39,904 nt of DNA from an uncultured bacterium (GTDB lineage: Bacteria > Bacillota > Clostridia > Oscillospirales > CAG-272): assembly GCA_945920215.1 (NCBI GenBank), contig CAMEJM010000014.1:1-39904 (forward strand). The letters run 5' to 3'. This document shows, piece after piece, positions 8,278-13,588 of the stretch. The notes beneath the pieces were generated by a model, which did no database searches, was not told where the DNA came from, and saw only the letters and a program-made list of their open reading frames with translations. The translations under genes were made by a program, and so were the position numbers. Numbering within the stretch: position 1 is the stretch's first letter; each line of letters begins with the position of its first letter.

Positions 8278-8474
8278 TGAATTTTTTTGAATATGAAGGG
8301 AAGCAGATTAGATTAAGCAGTATTGACGGAAAAACCTATGAGGGGAAAGCAGAAATATACTACGACGAAGATGGAACAGAAAAAAACTATTTGATGCTTC
8401 CATTCCAAGAAAAAAACTGTCTTGTTATATTCGATGAAAAAGACATTGAAAAGATCGAGATTCTTTCCGACTGA
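8277..8474 (+). CDS. Probable immunity protein for the Ntox50-like toxin
   Basis: A 65-residue acidic protein of predicted beta strands (IRLSSIDGKTYEG, then YYDEDGTEKNYLML, ending KIEILSD). The pattern loosely resembles small Sm-like barrels, but I do not recognise a named family. The stop of the toxin overlaps its ATG (TGATG), with AAAGGA nine bases before, so the pair is translationally coupled. A GTG three bases earlier is an alternative start. A diverged paralogue lies at 8735. Position behind the toxin is the basis for the immunity call. Confidence 0.65.
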   Translation: MNFFEYEGKQIRLSSIDGKTYEGKAEIYYDEDGTEKNYLMLPFQEKNCLVIFDEKDIEKIEILSD

Positions 8475-8565
8475 CTTGCCTTGACAATCGTTCAAAAGCG
8501 AGTAAAATAAAAGAGGTCTCCCTTTGCGGGAGACCCGGAGGAACACTATAACGGTGGCGGTTGCT
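8436..8565 (+). repeat. 130-bp direct repeat (A) shared with 8888-9017
   Basis: Covers the last codons of the 65-residue gene and the start of a type I toxin module. By eye it differs from 8888-9017 at a single base. It makes the two immunity paralogues identical at their ends (KIEILSD) although their bodies differ, so recent duplication or gene conversion is likely. Confidence 0.85.
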
Positions 8566-8692
8566 CCTTTCACAGCAATGTTGAAAGGAACAAGATTTCT
8601 TTTGCTCCTTTCAAATCCATGAAAGGAGATGGTGCCTATGATTTCAGATTATATGCACTTACGTTATCCGAAATGGTTACATACGAAGCGCT
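8476..8692 (+). repeat. 217-bp copy A of the type I toxin module (5' half only)
   Basis: Matches 11196-11412 (copy C) with two differences by eye. It holds the promoter TTGACA-16-TAAAAT (8481-8508), the 5' hairpin GGTCTCCC/GGGAGACC (8515-8535), the 5'UTR, and the first seven toxin codons. Homology stops abruptly at 8692. The 3' half with antisense promoter and terminator is missing. Confidence 0.85.
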
Positions 8693-8738
8693 AAATGAAG
8701 GGGTTCATGTTGTTCCGAGAATGGAGGATTATCAATGA
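8619..8738 (+). pseudogene. Scar ORF: type I toxin start fused to a lost Ntox50 tail
   Basis: From 8673 the frame reads MVTYEAL, the first seven residues of the hydrophobic toxin at 11393. It then switches to NEGVHVVPRMEDYQ, closely matching the end of the Ntox50-like toxin (NDGVHVVPRKDGK). The junction is at 8692/8693. A deletion between a toxin module and a second Ntox50 gene explains this. The reading frame survived, and the stop overlaps the start of the following gene at 8735 (ATGA), just as an intact toxin would. The peptide has lost the membrane span, so it should be inactive as a holin-like toxin. Confidence 0.75.
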
Positions 8739-8926
8739 ATATTCGTTCATATGTAGGGAAAAAAATACGCGTTACCTGTAAGGATAAAGAAATATTCCAA
8801 GGAAATGCCAGAGTTCATTTTGATGAAGATGATACAGATGAGTACATTTTCCTGTTTCCGAAAGAAGGGTGTCTAATAGAAGTTCACGAAAAAGACATTA
8901 AAAAGATCGAGATTCTTTCCGACTGA
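8735..8926 (+). CDS. Paralogue of the Ntox50-associated immunity protein
   Basis: This 63-residue protein aligns along its length with the protein at 8277 (GKKIRVTCKDKEIFQGNARV against GKQIRLSSIDGKTYEGKAEI; both end KIEILSD). A GGAGG at 8723-8727 precedes the ATG. Its toxin partner is gone; only the tail remains in the preceding scar ORF. It may persist as an orphan immunity gene giving protection against a related toxin, which is an inference. The last codons are nearly identical in DNA to the first copy, unlike the rest. Confidence 0.65.
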   Translation: MNIRSYVGKKIRVTCKDKEIFQGNARVHFDEDDTDEYIFLFPKEGCLIEVHEKDIKKIEILSD

Positions 8927-9017
8927 CTTGCCTTGACAATCGTTCAAAAGCGAGTAAAATAAAAGAGGTCTCCCTTTGCGGGAGACCCGGAGGAACACTA
9001 TAACGGTGGCGGTTGCT
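8888..9017 (+). repeat. 130-bp direct repeat (B) shared with 8436-8565
   Basis: Second copy of the 130-bp repeat; carries the end of the orphan immunity gene and the 5' part of type I module B. After 9017 the sequence diverges from copies A and C while keeping the same hairpin design. Confidence 0.85.
8933..8985 (+). promoter_or_regulatory. Promoter and 5' hairpin of type I toxin module B
   Basis: TTGACA (8933-8938), 16-base spacer, TAAAAT (8955-8960). The predicted transcript begins almost directly with an 8-bp hairpin GGTCTCCC/GGGAGACC (8967-8987), a 5' cap of the kind that stabilises type I toxin mRNAs. Confidence 0.7.
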
Positions 9018-9048
9018 TCCCTTAACCGGGAAGCGTGAATTTCTTTTG

Positions 9049-9067
9049 CCTTCCCGAAGAGGGGAGG
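9049..9067 (+). promoter_or_regulatory. Hairpin hiding the Shine-Dalgarno of toxin B
   Basis: CCTTCCC (9049-9055) pairs with GGGGAGG (9061-9067), the ribosome site nine bases before the toxin ATG. Copy C has a different sequence with the same effect (11325-11348), so the structure is kept while bases change. Confidence 0.65.
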
Positions 9068-9075
9068 TGGTGCCC

Positions 9076-9165
9076 ATGTACATAACTTGGGAGCAGTTGC
9101 TACTGCTCGGCGCGTTTGTCGTTGCCGTCATTGAGTTAGTGCTGACACATAACAAAAAGAAATAA
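9076..9165 (+). CDS. Type I holin-like toxin peptide, module B (29 aa)
   Basis: The peptide starts MYITWEQLLLLGAF and ends THNKKK: a short polar N-terminus with an aromatic pair, one membrane span of about 18 residues, and a Lys-rich tail. This is the layout of the putative holin-like toxin family (Hol_Tox, PF16935) and of TxpA-type peptides that damage the membrane when overproduced. A GGGGAGG ribosome site lies nine bases before the ATG inside a hairpin. An antisense RNA runs against the end of the gene and its 3'UTR, so this is a type I toxin-antitoxin unit. The gene is too short for usual annotation. Toxicity itself is inferred from family and architecture. Confidence 0.75.
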   Translation: MYITWEQLLLLGAFVVAVIELVLTHNKKK

Positions 9166-9238
9166 CCGCCCGCAACCTGACAAGTTAGGCGATTATTTCT
9201 TAACTATCGAGGGGAGCAACCGTCATCGGTGTTCCTCT
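9150..9238 (-). ncRNA. Antisense antitoxin RNA of module B
   Basis: A perfect promoter (9245-9273) predicts a start near 9238. Transcription runs leftward and meets a terminator: a 13-bp stem (9158-9170 with 9188-9200, one G-U pair) followed by T5 (9153-9157). The RNA of about 90 bases is complementary to the last codons and 3'UTR of the toxin mRNA. Its 5' end carries GAGGAACAC and CGGTTGCTCC, the same sequence as the toxin 5'UTR, so it mimics that segment. The ends are predicted from the sequence only. Confidence 0.7.
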
Positions 9239-9244
9239 GTTATG

Positions 9245-9273
9245 ATTATACGCGAGGCATTTCCGTTTGTCAA
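9245..9273 (-). promoter_or_regulatory. Consensus promoter of antisense RNA B
   Basis: Minus strand TTGACA (9268-9273), 17-base spacer, TATAAT (9245-9250): a perfect consensus, stronger than the toxin promoter. This fits an antitoxin made in excess. Confidence 0.8.
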
Positions 9274-9286
9274 CCCCCAATTGAAT

Positions 9287-9323
9287 AAAAGACGATAGCC
9301 ACTTCACACGGCTACCGTCTTTT
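9287..9323 (+). terminator. Terminator of toxin module B
   Basis: AAAAGACGATAGCC (9287-9300) pairs with GGCTACCGTCTTTT (9310-9323) with one mismatch, followed by further T. It ends the rightward toxin mRNA. Confidence 0.8.
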
Positions 9324-9364
9324 TCTTGTGTAAAAGATTGACAGAGATATGGAAAGATGGTATC

Positions 9365-9784
9365 ATGAAACAAAAGTATTACATTAAAGACGATATAGAA
9401 TACCGGTTCACCGCGAACGGGAATCATATTCCTGTTAAAGCGGGACAGACGAGGGAAGAAGCCCTGAACGCGTTTCTCAAAGAACACGGAGACCCGCGCG
9501 GAAAAAGTGTTGGAGAACTCCGGCGGGAGCAGGCTCTCGGGCAGGACGGTCTGACCTCGGAGGAGCGGCGCATCTGGCGGGAAGCTTGCGAGCGGATCGC
9601 CCGCGGGTTCAAAGGGATTGCGCCTAAGGTCGGCAGGCAGTATTTTGTATCCGTCGGCAATCGAAAGATAGCCATTACATCAGGTAAATATCCGGATTTT
9701 AGAATTAAACGGGTTTTCAAATACGACAATTCAGAAGATCAAGAGGAGGAATTAAGGCGATTATGGGGAAAAACGCAAAAGTAA
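9365..9784 (+). CDS. Small cassette protein, probable toxin of an unknown type
   Basis: The 139-residue protein is basic, without signal peptide or membrane span. Its N-terminal 40 residues contain ANGNHIPVKAGQTREEAL, a leader I associate with toxin domains on phage-like elements; the other two toxins of the island have comparable motifs. The C-terminal half (GRQYFVSVGNRKIAITSGK, then an acidic end) matches no family I can name. The 3' end overlaps a small acidic-leaning partner by 22 bases, the usual layout of toxin and immunity genes. The start at 9365 is chosen over a GTG at 9326, which lies in the previous terminator region and has no ribosome site. The toxin role is inferred from context. 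Confidence 0.5.
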   Translation: MKQKYYIKDDIEYRFTANGNHIPVKAGQTREEALNAFLKEHGDPRGKSVGELRREQALGQDGLTSEERRIWREACERIARGFKGIAPKVGRQYFVSVGNRKIAITSGKYPDFRIKRVFKYDNSEDQEEELRRLWGKTQK

Positions 9785-10008
9785 TCAATGAGATTATCGA
9801 CCAATGCGAAGCATATAGCTTTACAAAGGCGGAAACTCATGTGATCTGTTTGTTGTCCGGATCAACCGATGCCGCAAAACAATACGGAAATACAAGCGCG
9901 TCCTATCAAAAAACGCTGGAAATCCTATCGCAATACAAGACTTTTGCAGAAGTCGTCAAGCAGATAGAAGAAGAACTTGGTTTTGACACCGGTGATTTGA
10001 CGGAATAA
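9763..10008 (+). CDS. Probable immunity protein partner of the 9365 gene
   Basis: An 81-residue helical acidic protein (ends EEELGFDTGDLTE). No family recognised. An AGGAGGA site lies at 9744-9750 inside the upstream gene, and the overlap of 22 bases implies coupling. It is followed by a clear terminator, so the two genes form a closed cassette. Immunity function is inferred from this position and size only. Confidence 0.5.
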   Translation: MGKNAKVINEIIDQCEAYSFTKAETHVICLLSGSTDAAKQYGNTSASYQKTLEILSQYKTFAEVVKQIEEELGFDTGDLTE

Positions 10009-10030
10009 CCCACAACAATCAAATATTCAG

Positions 10031-10075
10031 AGAGCGCGACCACCGACCACAAGGCAACGGTGCAGCGCTCTTTTT
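10031..10075 (+). terminator. Terminator of the third toxin/immunity cassette
   Basis: AGAGCGC (10031-10037) pairs with GCGCTCT (10065-10071); inside it CACCG pairs with CGGTG. T5 follows. Confidence 0.8.
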
Positions 10076-10237
10076 ATATTCCCCGAGCCGCGCAGGGGTA
10101 AGCGTAAGGGCGAGCGAACAGACGCGCAGCGCCGAAAAGGTCAAAGACCGATTAGGCGAGGCAAAGCGAGCCGCAGACCCGACAGGCGAAAACAATCGTA
10201 TACGAAAAAACACAAAAACAGAGAAAGGAAAAGAAAC

Positions 10238-10426
10238 ATGGCACTTTTATACTACACCGTTGCTTCCGACCTGCCGCAGGAGCTTCCGAACGGCTCCGGG
10301 AAGTGGAAGCATGACCTTTCTCTGATAGAGCTGACGAAGCTACTGGAGGGCGTGGCTTGCCAAGCGGTGACGTTCACCAACGGAAACCCGCAGGTATTTG
10401 CTTCCAATCAATGGGTCGTGGAATGA
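10238..10426 (+). CDS. Hypothetical 62-residue protein
   Basis: A short protein beginning MALLYYTVASDLPQE with no family I recognise and no membrane span. It has a convincing AGAAAGGAAA ribosome site. The 150 bases before it are purine-rich and contain no other gene. Its stop lies directly before the 34-bp leader repeat of the next toxin gene, so it may share that transcript. Its role in the island is unknown. Confidence 0.5.
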   Translation: MALLYYTVASDLPQELPNGSGKWKHDLSLIELTKLLEGVACQAVTFTNGNPQVFASNQWVVE

Positions 10427-10428
10427 GC

Positions 10429-10462
10429 GCGCAGAGTTGACAAAGAAAGGAAATGAGAGTAT
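10429..10462 (+). repeat. 34-bp leader repeat before the second toxin gene
   Basis: Identical to 7737-7770. Here the mini-ORF opened by ATG at 10453 has five codons and its stop overlaps the toxin ATG at 10467 (ATGA), which could couple the two. Confidence 0.75.
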
Positions 10463-10466
10463 CATT

Positions 10467-10961
10467 ATGACAGAGTGGGACGAAAGCAAGCACCCGCGCG
10501 ACGGCAACGGGAAATTCACAGAAAAAGGCGGGCGCAAAGAGTGGGCTTTGCGCCTCTCAACTTCGGAATTAAAGCAGGCGCTGTTATTGGATGAAAAGAT
10601 GAGACGAATTCCACTTGACTTCTTTTCATTGCAAGACAAATACGTATCGAAAAGCGATATTCCATATACAGTATTTGGATTTTCAACAAAAGAAAGGAAG
10701 AATACATCTCATCATATTGCACACGCGAAAGAAATGGGATTCCAGAATCAATCAGAATACGAAAGGGCTGCAATTCATTTTTGGGAACATGGGAATGGTG
10801 TTCGCTATATATCAGAGTTAAGAAACAGATATTATCAATACGACCCAAAAACAGAACGCTTTTTGTCTATTGATGCCAATGGGTGCATAAGAACTTTTAT
10901 GATTTACAAAAAAGAGAAGTTCAATGAAAAGATAGAAAAGGAGAAATTGGAAAATGTCTGA
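10467..10961 (+). CDS. Small toxin, possible BECR-fold RNase
   Basis: The 164-residue protein begins with DESKHPRDGNGKFTEKGG, a linker typical of MuF or portal-linked toxins on phage elements. The C-terminal part has SHHIAHAKEMGF (about 95-106), YERAAIHFWE, ELRNRYYQYDPKTERFLSID and IRTFMIY. This spacing of an N-terminal His, an Arg-Tyr strand and a final T-F strand recalls Barnase-EndoU-ColicinE5-RelE (BECR) nucleases, as in contact-dependent toxins. That fold call is from pattern memory only. It overlaps by eight bases with a Cys-rich partner. Together with the shared leader repeat this supports a toxin/immunity cassette. Confidence 0.5.
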   Translation: MTEWDESKHPRDGNGKFTEKGGRKEWALRLSTSELKQALLLDEKMRRIPLDFFSLQDKYVSKSDIPYTVFGFSTKERKNTSHHIAHAKEMGFQNQSEYERAAIHFWEHGNGVRYISELRNRYYQYDPKTERFLSIDANGCIRTFMIYKKEKFNEKIEKEKLENV

Positions 10962-11184
10962 TATTGATTCTTATATAACCACCTGTCGAGTTTGCGGAAC
11001 AGTATTTGATGCGAACAATGTTGAAGAAGATGATGTTTGCCCTTACTGCGGGTGGATGAACAATTATGATTTTGAAGAATCAGATGATTTCTACAGTGAT
11101 GCCAATTTAATGACGCTTCAGCAAGCTAAGGATTTGTTATCAAAAGGACTGAATATATTCGGCGAGCCGTTGCCGAAGCGATAA
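10954..11184 (+). CDS. Zinc-ribbon (CPCC-like) probable immunity protein
   Basis: A 76-residue acidic protein with two CxxC knuckles, CRVCG and CPYCGW, set 20 residues apart, then SDANLMTLQQAKDLLSKG. The zinc ribbon followed by an N-x-M-[ST]-L-x-x-A segment resembles the Cys-rich CPCC family (PF14206), often found as immunity proteins next to nuclease toxins. An AAAAGGAG site precedes the ATG, which lies within the last codons of the toxin. The likely role is binding and neutralising the 10467 product. Confidence 0.6.
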   Translation: MSDIDSYITTCRVCGTVFDANNVEEDDVCPYCGWMNNYDFEESDDFYSDANLMTLQQAKDLLSKGLNIFGEPLPKR

Positions 11185-11195
11185 TGCGGCTTTCA

Positions 11196-11412
11196 TTGCC
11201 TTGACAATCGTTCAGAAGCGAGTAAAATAAAAGAGGTCTCCCTTTGCGGGAGACCCGGAGGAACACTATCACGGTGGCGGTTGCTCCTTTCACAGCAATG
11301 TTGAAAGGAACAAGATTTCTTTTGCTCCTTTCAAATCCATGAAAGGAGATGGTGCCTATGATTTCAGATTATATGCACTTACGTTATCCGAAATGGTTAC
11401 ATACGAAGCGCT
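11196..11412 (+). repeat. 217-bp copy C of the type I module 5' half
   Basis: Two base differences from 8476-8692 by eye. Promoter TTGACA (11201-11206) and TAAAAT (11223-11228), 5' hairpin and 5'UTR as in the other copies. A 9-bp hairpin CTCCTTTCA/TGAAAGGAG (11325-11348) buries the ribosome site. Confidence 0.85.
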
Positions 11413-11473
11413 GTTCGCGTTTACGATGGTACTTATTTCCCTTGTGGCGTTGTTCATCAACTGCCGCAAGTAG
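11393..11473 (+). CDS. Type I holin-like toxin peptide, module C (26 aa)
   Basis: The peptide MVTYEALFAFTMV... ending INCRK has the Hol_Tox layout (PF16935): a polar N-terminus with aromatic residues, one hydrophobic span, and a short basic tail. Unlike module B, this ATG is not directly behind the ribosome site. The exposed candidate after GAAAGGAG is ATG 11358, which opens a different frame of 44 codons (stop 11490-11492) overlapping the toxin. In the toxin frame an earlier ATG at 11339 overlaps the ribosome site itself. So either the toxin is read by coupling to the leader ORF, or a 35-base insertion has separated it from its start signal. Copy A shares this leader. Confidence 0.6.
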   Translation: MVTYEALFAFTMVLISLVALFINCRK

Positions 11474-11477
11474 TAAC

Positions 11478-11566
11478 GGAAAAAAGAAATAACCGCCTCG
11501 GCTCACAACTGAAAGCGGTTATATCTTAATCGTTTTTTGGGGAGCAACCGTCATCGGTGTTCCTCT
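11478..11566 (-). ncRNA. Antisense antitoxin RNA of module C
   Basis: The promoter at 11573-11601 predicts a start near 11566. Its terminator is a 12-bp stem (11485-11496 with 11515-11526, one mismatch) followed by a run of T on the minus strand. The RNA covers the 3'UTR of toxin C and repeats the toxin 5'UTR motif at its own 5' end, as in module B. Ends are predicted only. Confidence 0.65.
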
Positions 11567-11572
11567 GTTATG

Positions 11573-11601
11573 ATTATACGCGAGGCATTTCCGTTTGTCA
11601 A
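11573..11601 (-). promoter_or_regulatory. Consensus promoter of antisense RNA C
   Basis: Minus strand TTGACA (11596-11601), 17 bases, TATAAT (11573-11578). Same as in module B. Confidence 0.8.
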
Positions 11602-11614
11602 CCCCCAATTGAAT

Positions 11615-11658
11615 AAAAGACGATAGCCACATGATACGCTGCGGCTATCGTCTTTTTT
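11615..11658 (+). terminator. Terminator of toxin module C
   Basis: A 14-bp perfect stem (11615-11628 with 11643-11656) followed by T. The homologous stem in module B has one mismatch. Confidence 0.85.
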
Positions 11659-12131
11659 GTTCCGTGCCGCTATCCCCACCGGGCGAGGGAGAGGTGATGC
11701 AGAAGCCACCTTTCAAGCCGTGAATCGTACCTCCGTACGATGAGGCGCGGAAAGGCGGCTAAAAATGCGCACAAATGAAGAAAAGCGGCTTGCGCCGCTT
11801 TTCAACCTTAAAATATTGTTTCAACAGAACATTGTAGTTGTCGTCTCAACTATGCCCATAAAACTATTCTTGCGCATTTTGGTCTGCGCAGCTCTCACCG
11901 CCCGGAAAGCGCGCGGCGGCAGAGTGGTGCGGAATCCCCACCCGCGCAGGCGTCGGCGTACAGGCGTACGACAGTCCAAGCGGGCGGGGATAAAAATGCT
12001 CATCAAATGAAGAAAAGCGGCTTTCGCCGCTTTTCAACCTTAAAAATGGCTTCGATAGAACACTGAAACTGCCCTTAACACAATGCAATTACAAATTAAC
12101 ACCGCGCATTTTGTTCCGTGCCGCTATCCCC
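11655..12131 (-). repeat. Right boundary block of the island (inverted copies R1 and R2)
   Basis: Two tandem copies of the left boundary element, both inverted: R1 about 11690-11895 and R2 about 11915-12131. The block is delimited by identical 23-bp direct repeats at 11655-11677 and 12109-12131 (core GTGCCGCTATCCCC). Each copy has the hairpin GAAAAGCGGC/GCCGCTTTTC (11779-11802, 12012-12035), the GCATTTTTA block and a long hairpin around CGTAC/GTACG. The outer stem differs in R2 (CCCCGCCCGC with its partner) yet still pairs. No gene is supported here; R2 begins just after the aspS stop and its hairpin may terminate aspS. Confidence 0.7.
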
Positions 12132-12141
12132 GCCGGGAGGG

Positions 12142-13425
12142 TCACGGCGTGAGACGATTCGGCCCGCGAAACAGGAATTCAGCCTCTTTGATAGACAGCC
12201 CGAGGAACAGCATGGTCAGGCGGTCAATCCCCAGCCCGAACCCGCCGTGCGGAGGGCAACCGTAACGGAAGAATTCCAAATAGAACGCCACGTCGCGCCC
12301 CAGACCCTTTTCCTCCGCCTGTTTTTTCAGAATCTCATAGCGGTGCTCACGCTGTGCGCCGGTGGTGATCTCCACGCCGCGCCAGATCAGGTCATAGCCC
12401 TGCGGCACGCCATGCTCGTCTCTCATATGGTAGAACGCGCGCTCCTTAGCGGAATAGTCGGTCACAAACAGAAACTCATGCCCGTACTTCTCCTTGGAGA
12501 ACCGCGCGCAAAGCCGCTCCGCGTCGGTCGTCAGGTCTCCGTGCAGCTCCTCCGGCACCGAGTATCCGTAGCGCTCCTCCAGCTCCCGATAGAGGTCTGC
12601 GAGCTTGATGACGGGGAACGGAGTTTCCGGCACAATGACCTCGTATTCCTGCCCGAACAGCGCCACGATTTCGTCGCCGTGCTTTTCCTTGACGGCTTTC
12701 AGCGCCGCCACAAGCAGCTCCTCCTCCATTTTCATCACGTCGTACATAGAGTCGATATAGGAGAACTCAAGGTCAAAGCCGGTGAATTCGGTGGCGTGCT
12801 TGTTGGTATAAGACTTTTCGGCACGGAATACGGGACCCGTCTCGAAAATGCGCTCCAAGCCGGCTGCCATCGCCATCTGCTTGTAGAACTGGGGGGATTG
12901 CGCCAGATACGCCTTAGTATCGAAATACTTCACCTCAAAGACATCGGAGCCGGACTCGGAAGCCGCCGCAATGAGCTTGGGGGTGTGAATCTCAATGAAG
13001 TTGTGCTGCAAAAGGAACTCACGCATGGCGGCGGTCAGCGTGGTTTGCACTTTCATCATGAGTTGGTTCTGCTCACGGCGCAGGTCGATCCAGCGATAGT
13101 CCATGCGGGAATCGATTTCGGAATCGTCCGCAATGGGCAGCGCCTCCGCCATGGATTCCACCTTCATGGTGTCGGGCGCCACTTCCTTGCCGCCCAGCTT
13201 GACGGACGGGTTGGCGTTCAGGATTCCCTCCACCGTCATGACGGAATGCGCGGTGACATTCACAATCTCCGGGAATTTCTCTTTGTCAAAGGTGACCTGC
13301 ACCTTGCCGGTAATGTCGCGCAGGACCACAAACGCGCCCCAGCGCATCTGACGGATCGCGTCCACAAAGCCGGAAATACGGTAACGGTTACCGGGCGTCA
13401 TGTCGCGGATGTATGTTCTTTCCAT
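12142..13425 (-). CDS. aspS: Aspartyl-tRNA synthetase, archaeal (probably non-discriminating) type
   Basis: This class II synthetase of 427 residues is far shorter than the ~590-residue bacterial AspRS and lacks the GAD insertion domain. It has an N-terminal OB fold for the anticodon (about 1-100), motif 2 around FRAEKSYTNKHATEF, and motif 3 GGFGLGIDRLTMLFLG, ending RGPNRLTP as in archaeal enzymes (RDPKRLRP-like). Such enzymes often charge both tRNA-Asp and tRNA-Asn, with GatCAB amidating Asp-tRNA-Asn. So the gene may be an Asn-route enzyme beside a standard AspRS elsewhere. AGGAGG precedes the ATG at 13425 and a consensus promoter lies about 45 bases upstream. Confidence 0.88.
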   Translation of the reverse strand: MERTYIRDMTPGNRYRISGFVDAIRQMRWGAFVVLRDITGKVQVTFDKEKFPEIVNVTAHSVMTVEGILNANPSVKLGGKEVAPDTMKVESMAEALPIADDSEIDSRMDYRWIDLRREQNQLMMKVQTTLTAAMREFLLQHNFIEIHTPKLIAAASESGSDVFEVKYFDTKAYLAQSPQFYKQMAMAAGLERIFETGPVFRAEKSYTNKHATEFTGFDLEFSYIDSMYDVMKMEEELLVAALKAVKEKHGDEIVALFGQEYEVIVPETPFPVIKLADLYRELEERYGYSVPEELHGDLTTDAERLCARFSKEKYGHEFLFVTDYSAKERAFYHMRDEHGVPQGYDLIWRGVEITTGAQREHRYEILKKQAEEKGLGRDVAFYLEFFRYGCPPHGGFGLGIDRLTMLFLGLSIKEAEFLFRGPNRLTP

Positions 13426-13469
13426 GGTTGCCTCCTCTGAAGCCTTTGATAAATCAATGTTACTCTCTC

Positions 13470-13498
13470 ATTATAGTGACCTGACCGCCCCTTGTCAA
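13470..13498 (-). promoter_or_regulatory. Promoter of aspS
   Basis: Minus strand TTGACA (13493-13498), 17-base spacer, TATAAT (13470-13475): perfect consensus. Confidence 0.85.
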
Positions 13499-13539
13499 GC
13501 GCAAGCCGCCTCTGCGGCAGCGTTCGCAAATAGAAAGTT

Positions 13540-13569
13540 GCGGCGCAGCAAATACCTTTGCTGCGCCGC
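13540..13569 (-). terminator. Hairpin after htpG
   Basis: A 13-bp perfect stem (13540-13552 with 13557-13569), loop of four. It lies 20 bases past the htpG stop. The T tract is weak. Confidence 0.65.
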
Positions 13570-13588
13570 TGAATACCGTGAAAAACTG

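Noticed and set aside
11655-12131. Integron attC sites for the cassette island
   Set aside because: Palindromic and next to toxin cassettes, but the GTTRRRY/RYYYAAC core boxes are not seen, the copies sit only at the island edges, and there is no integrase.
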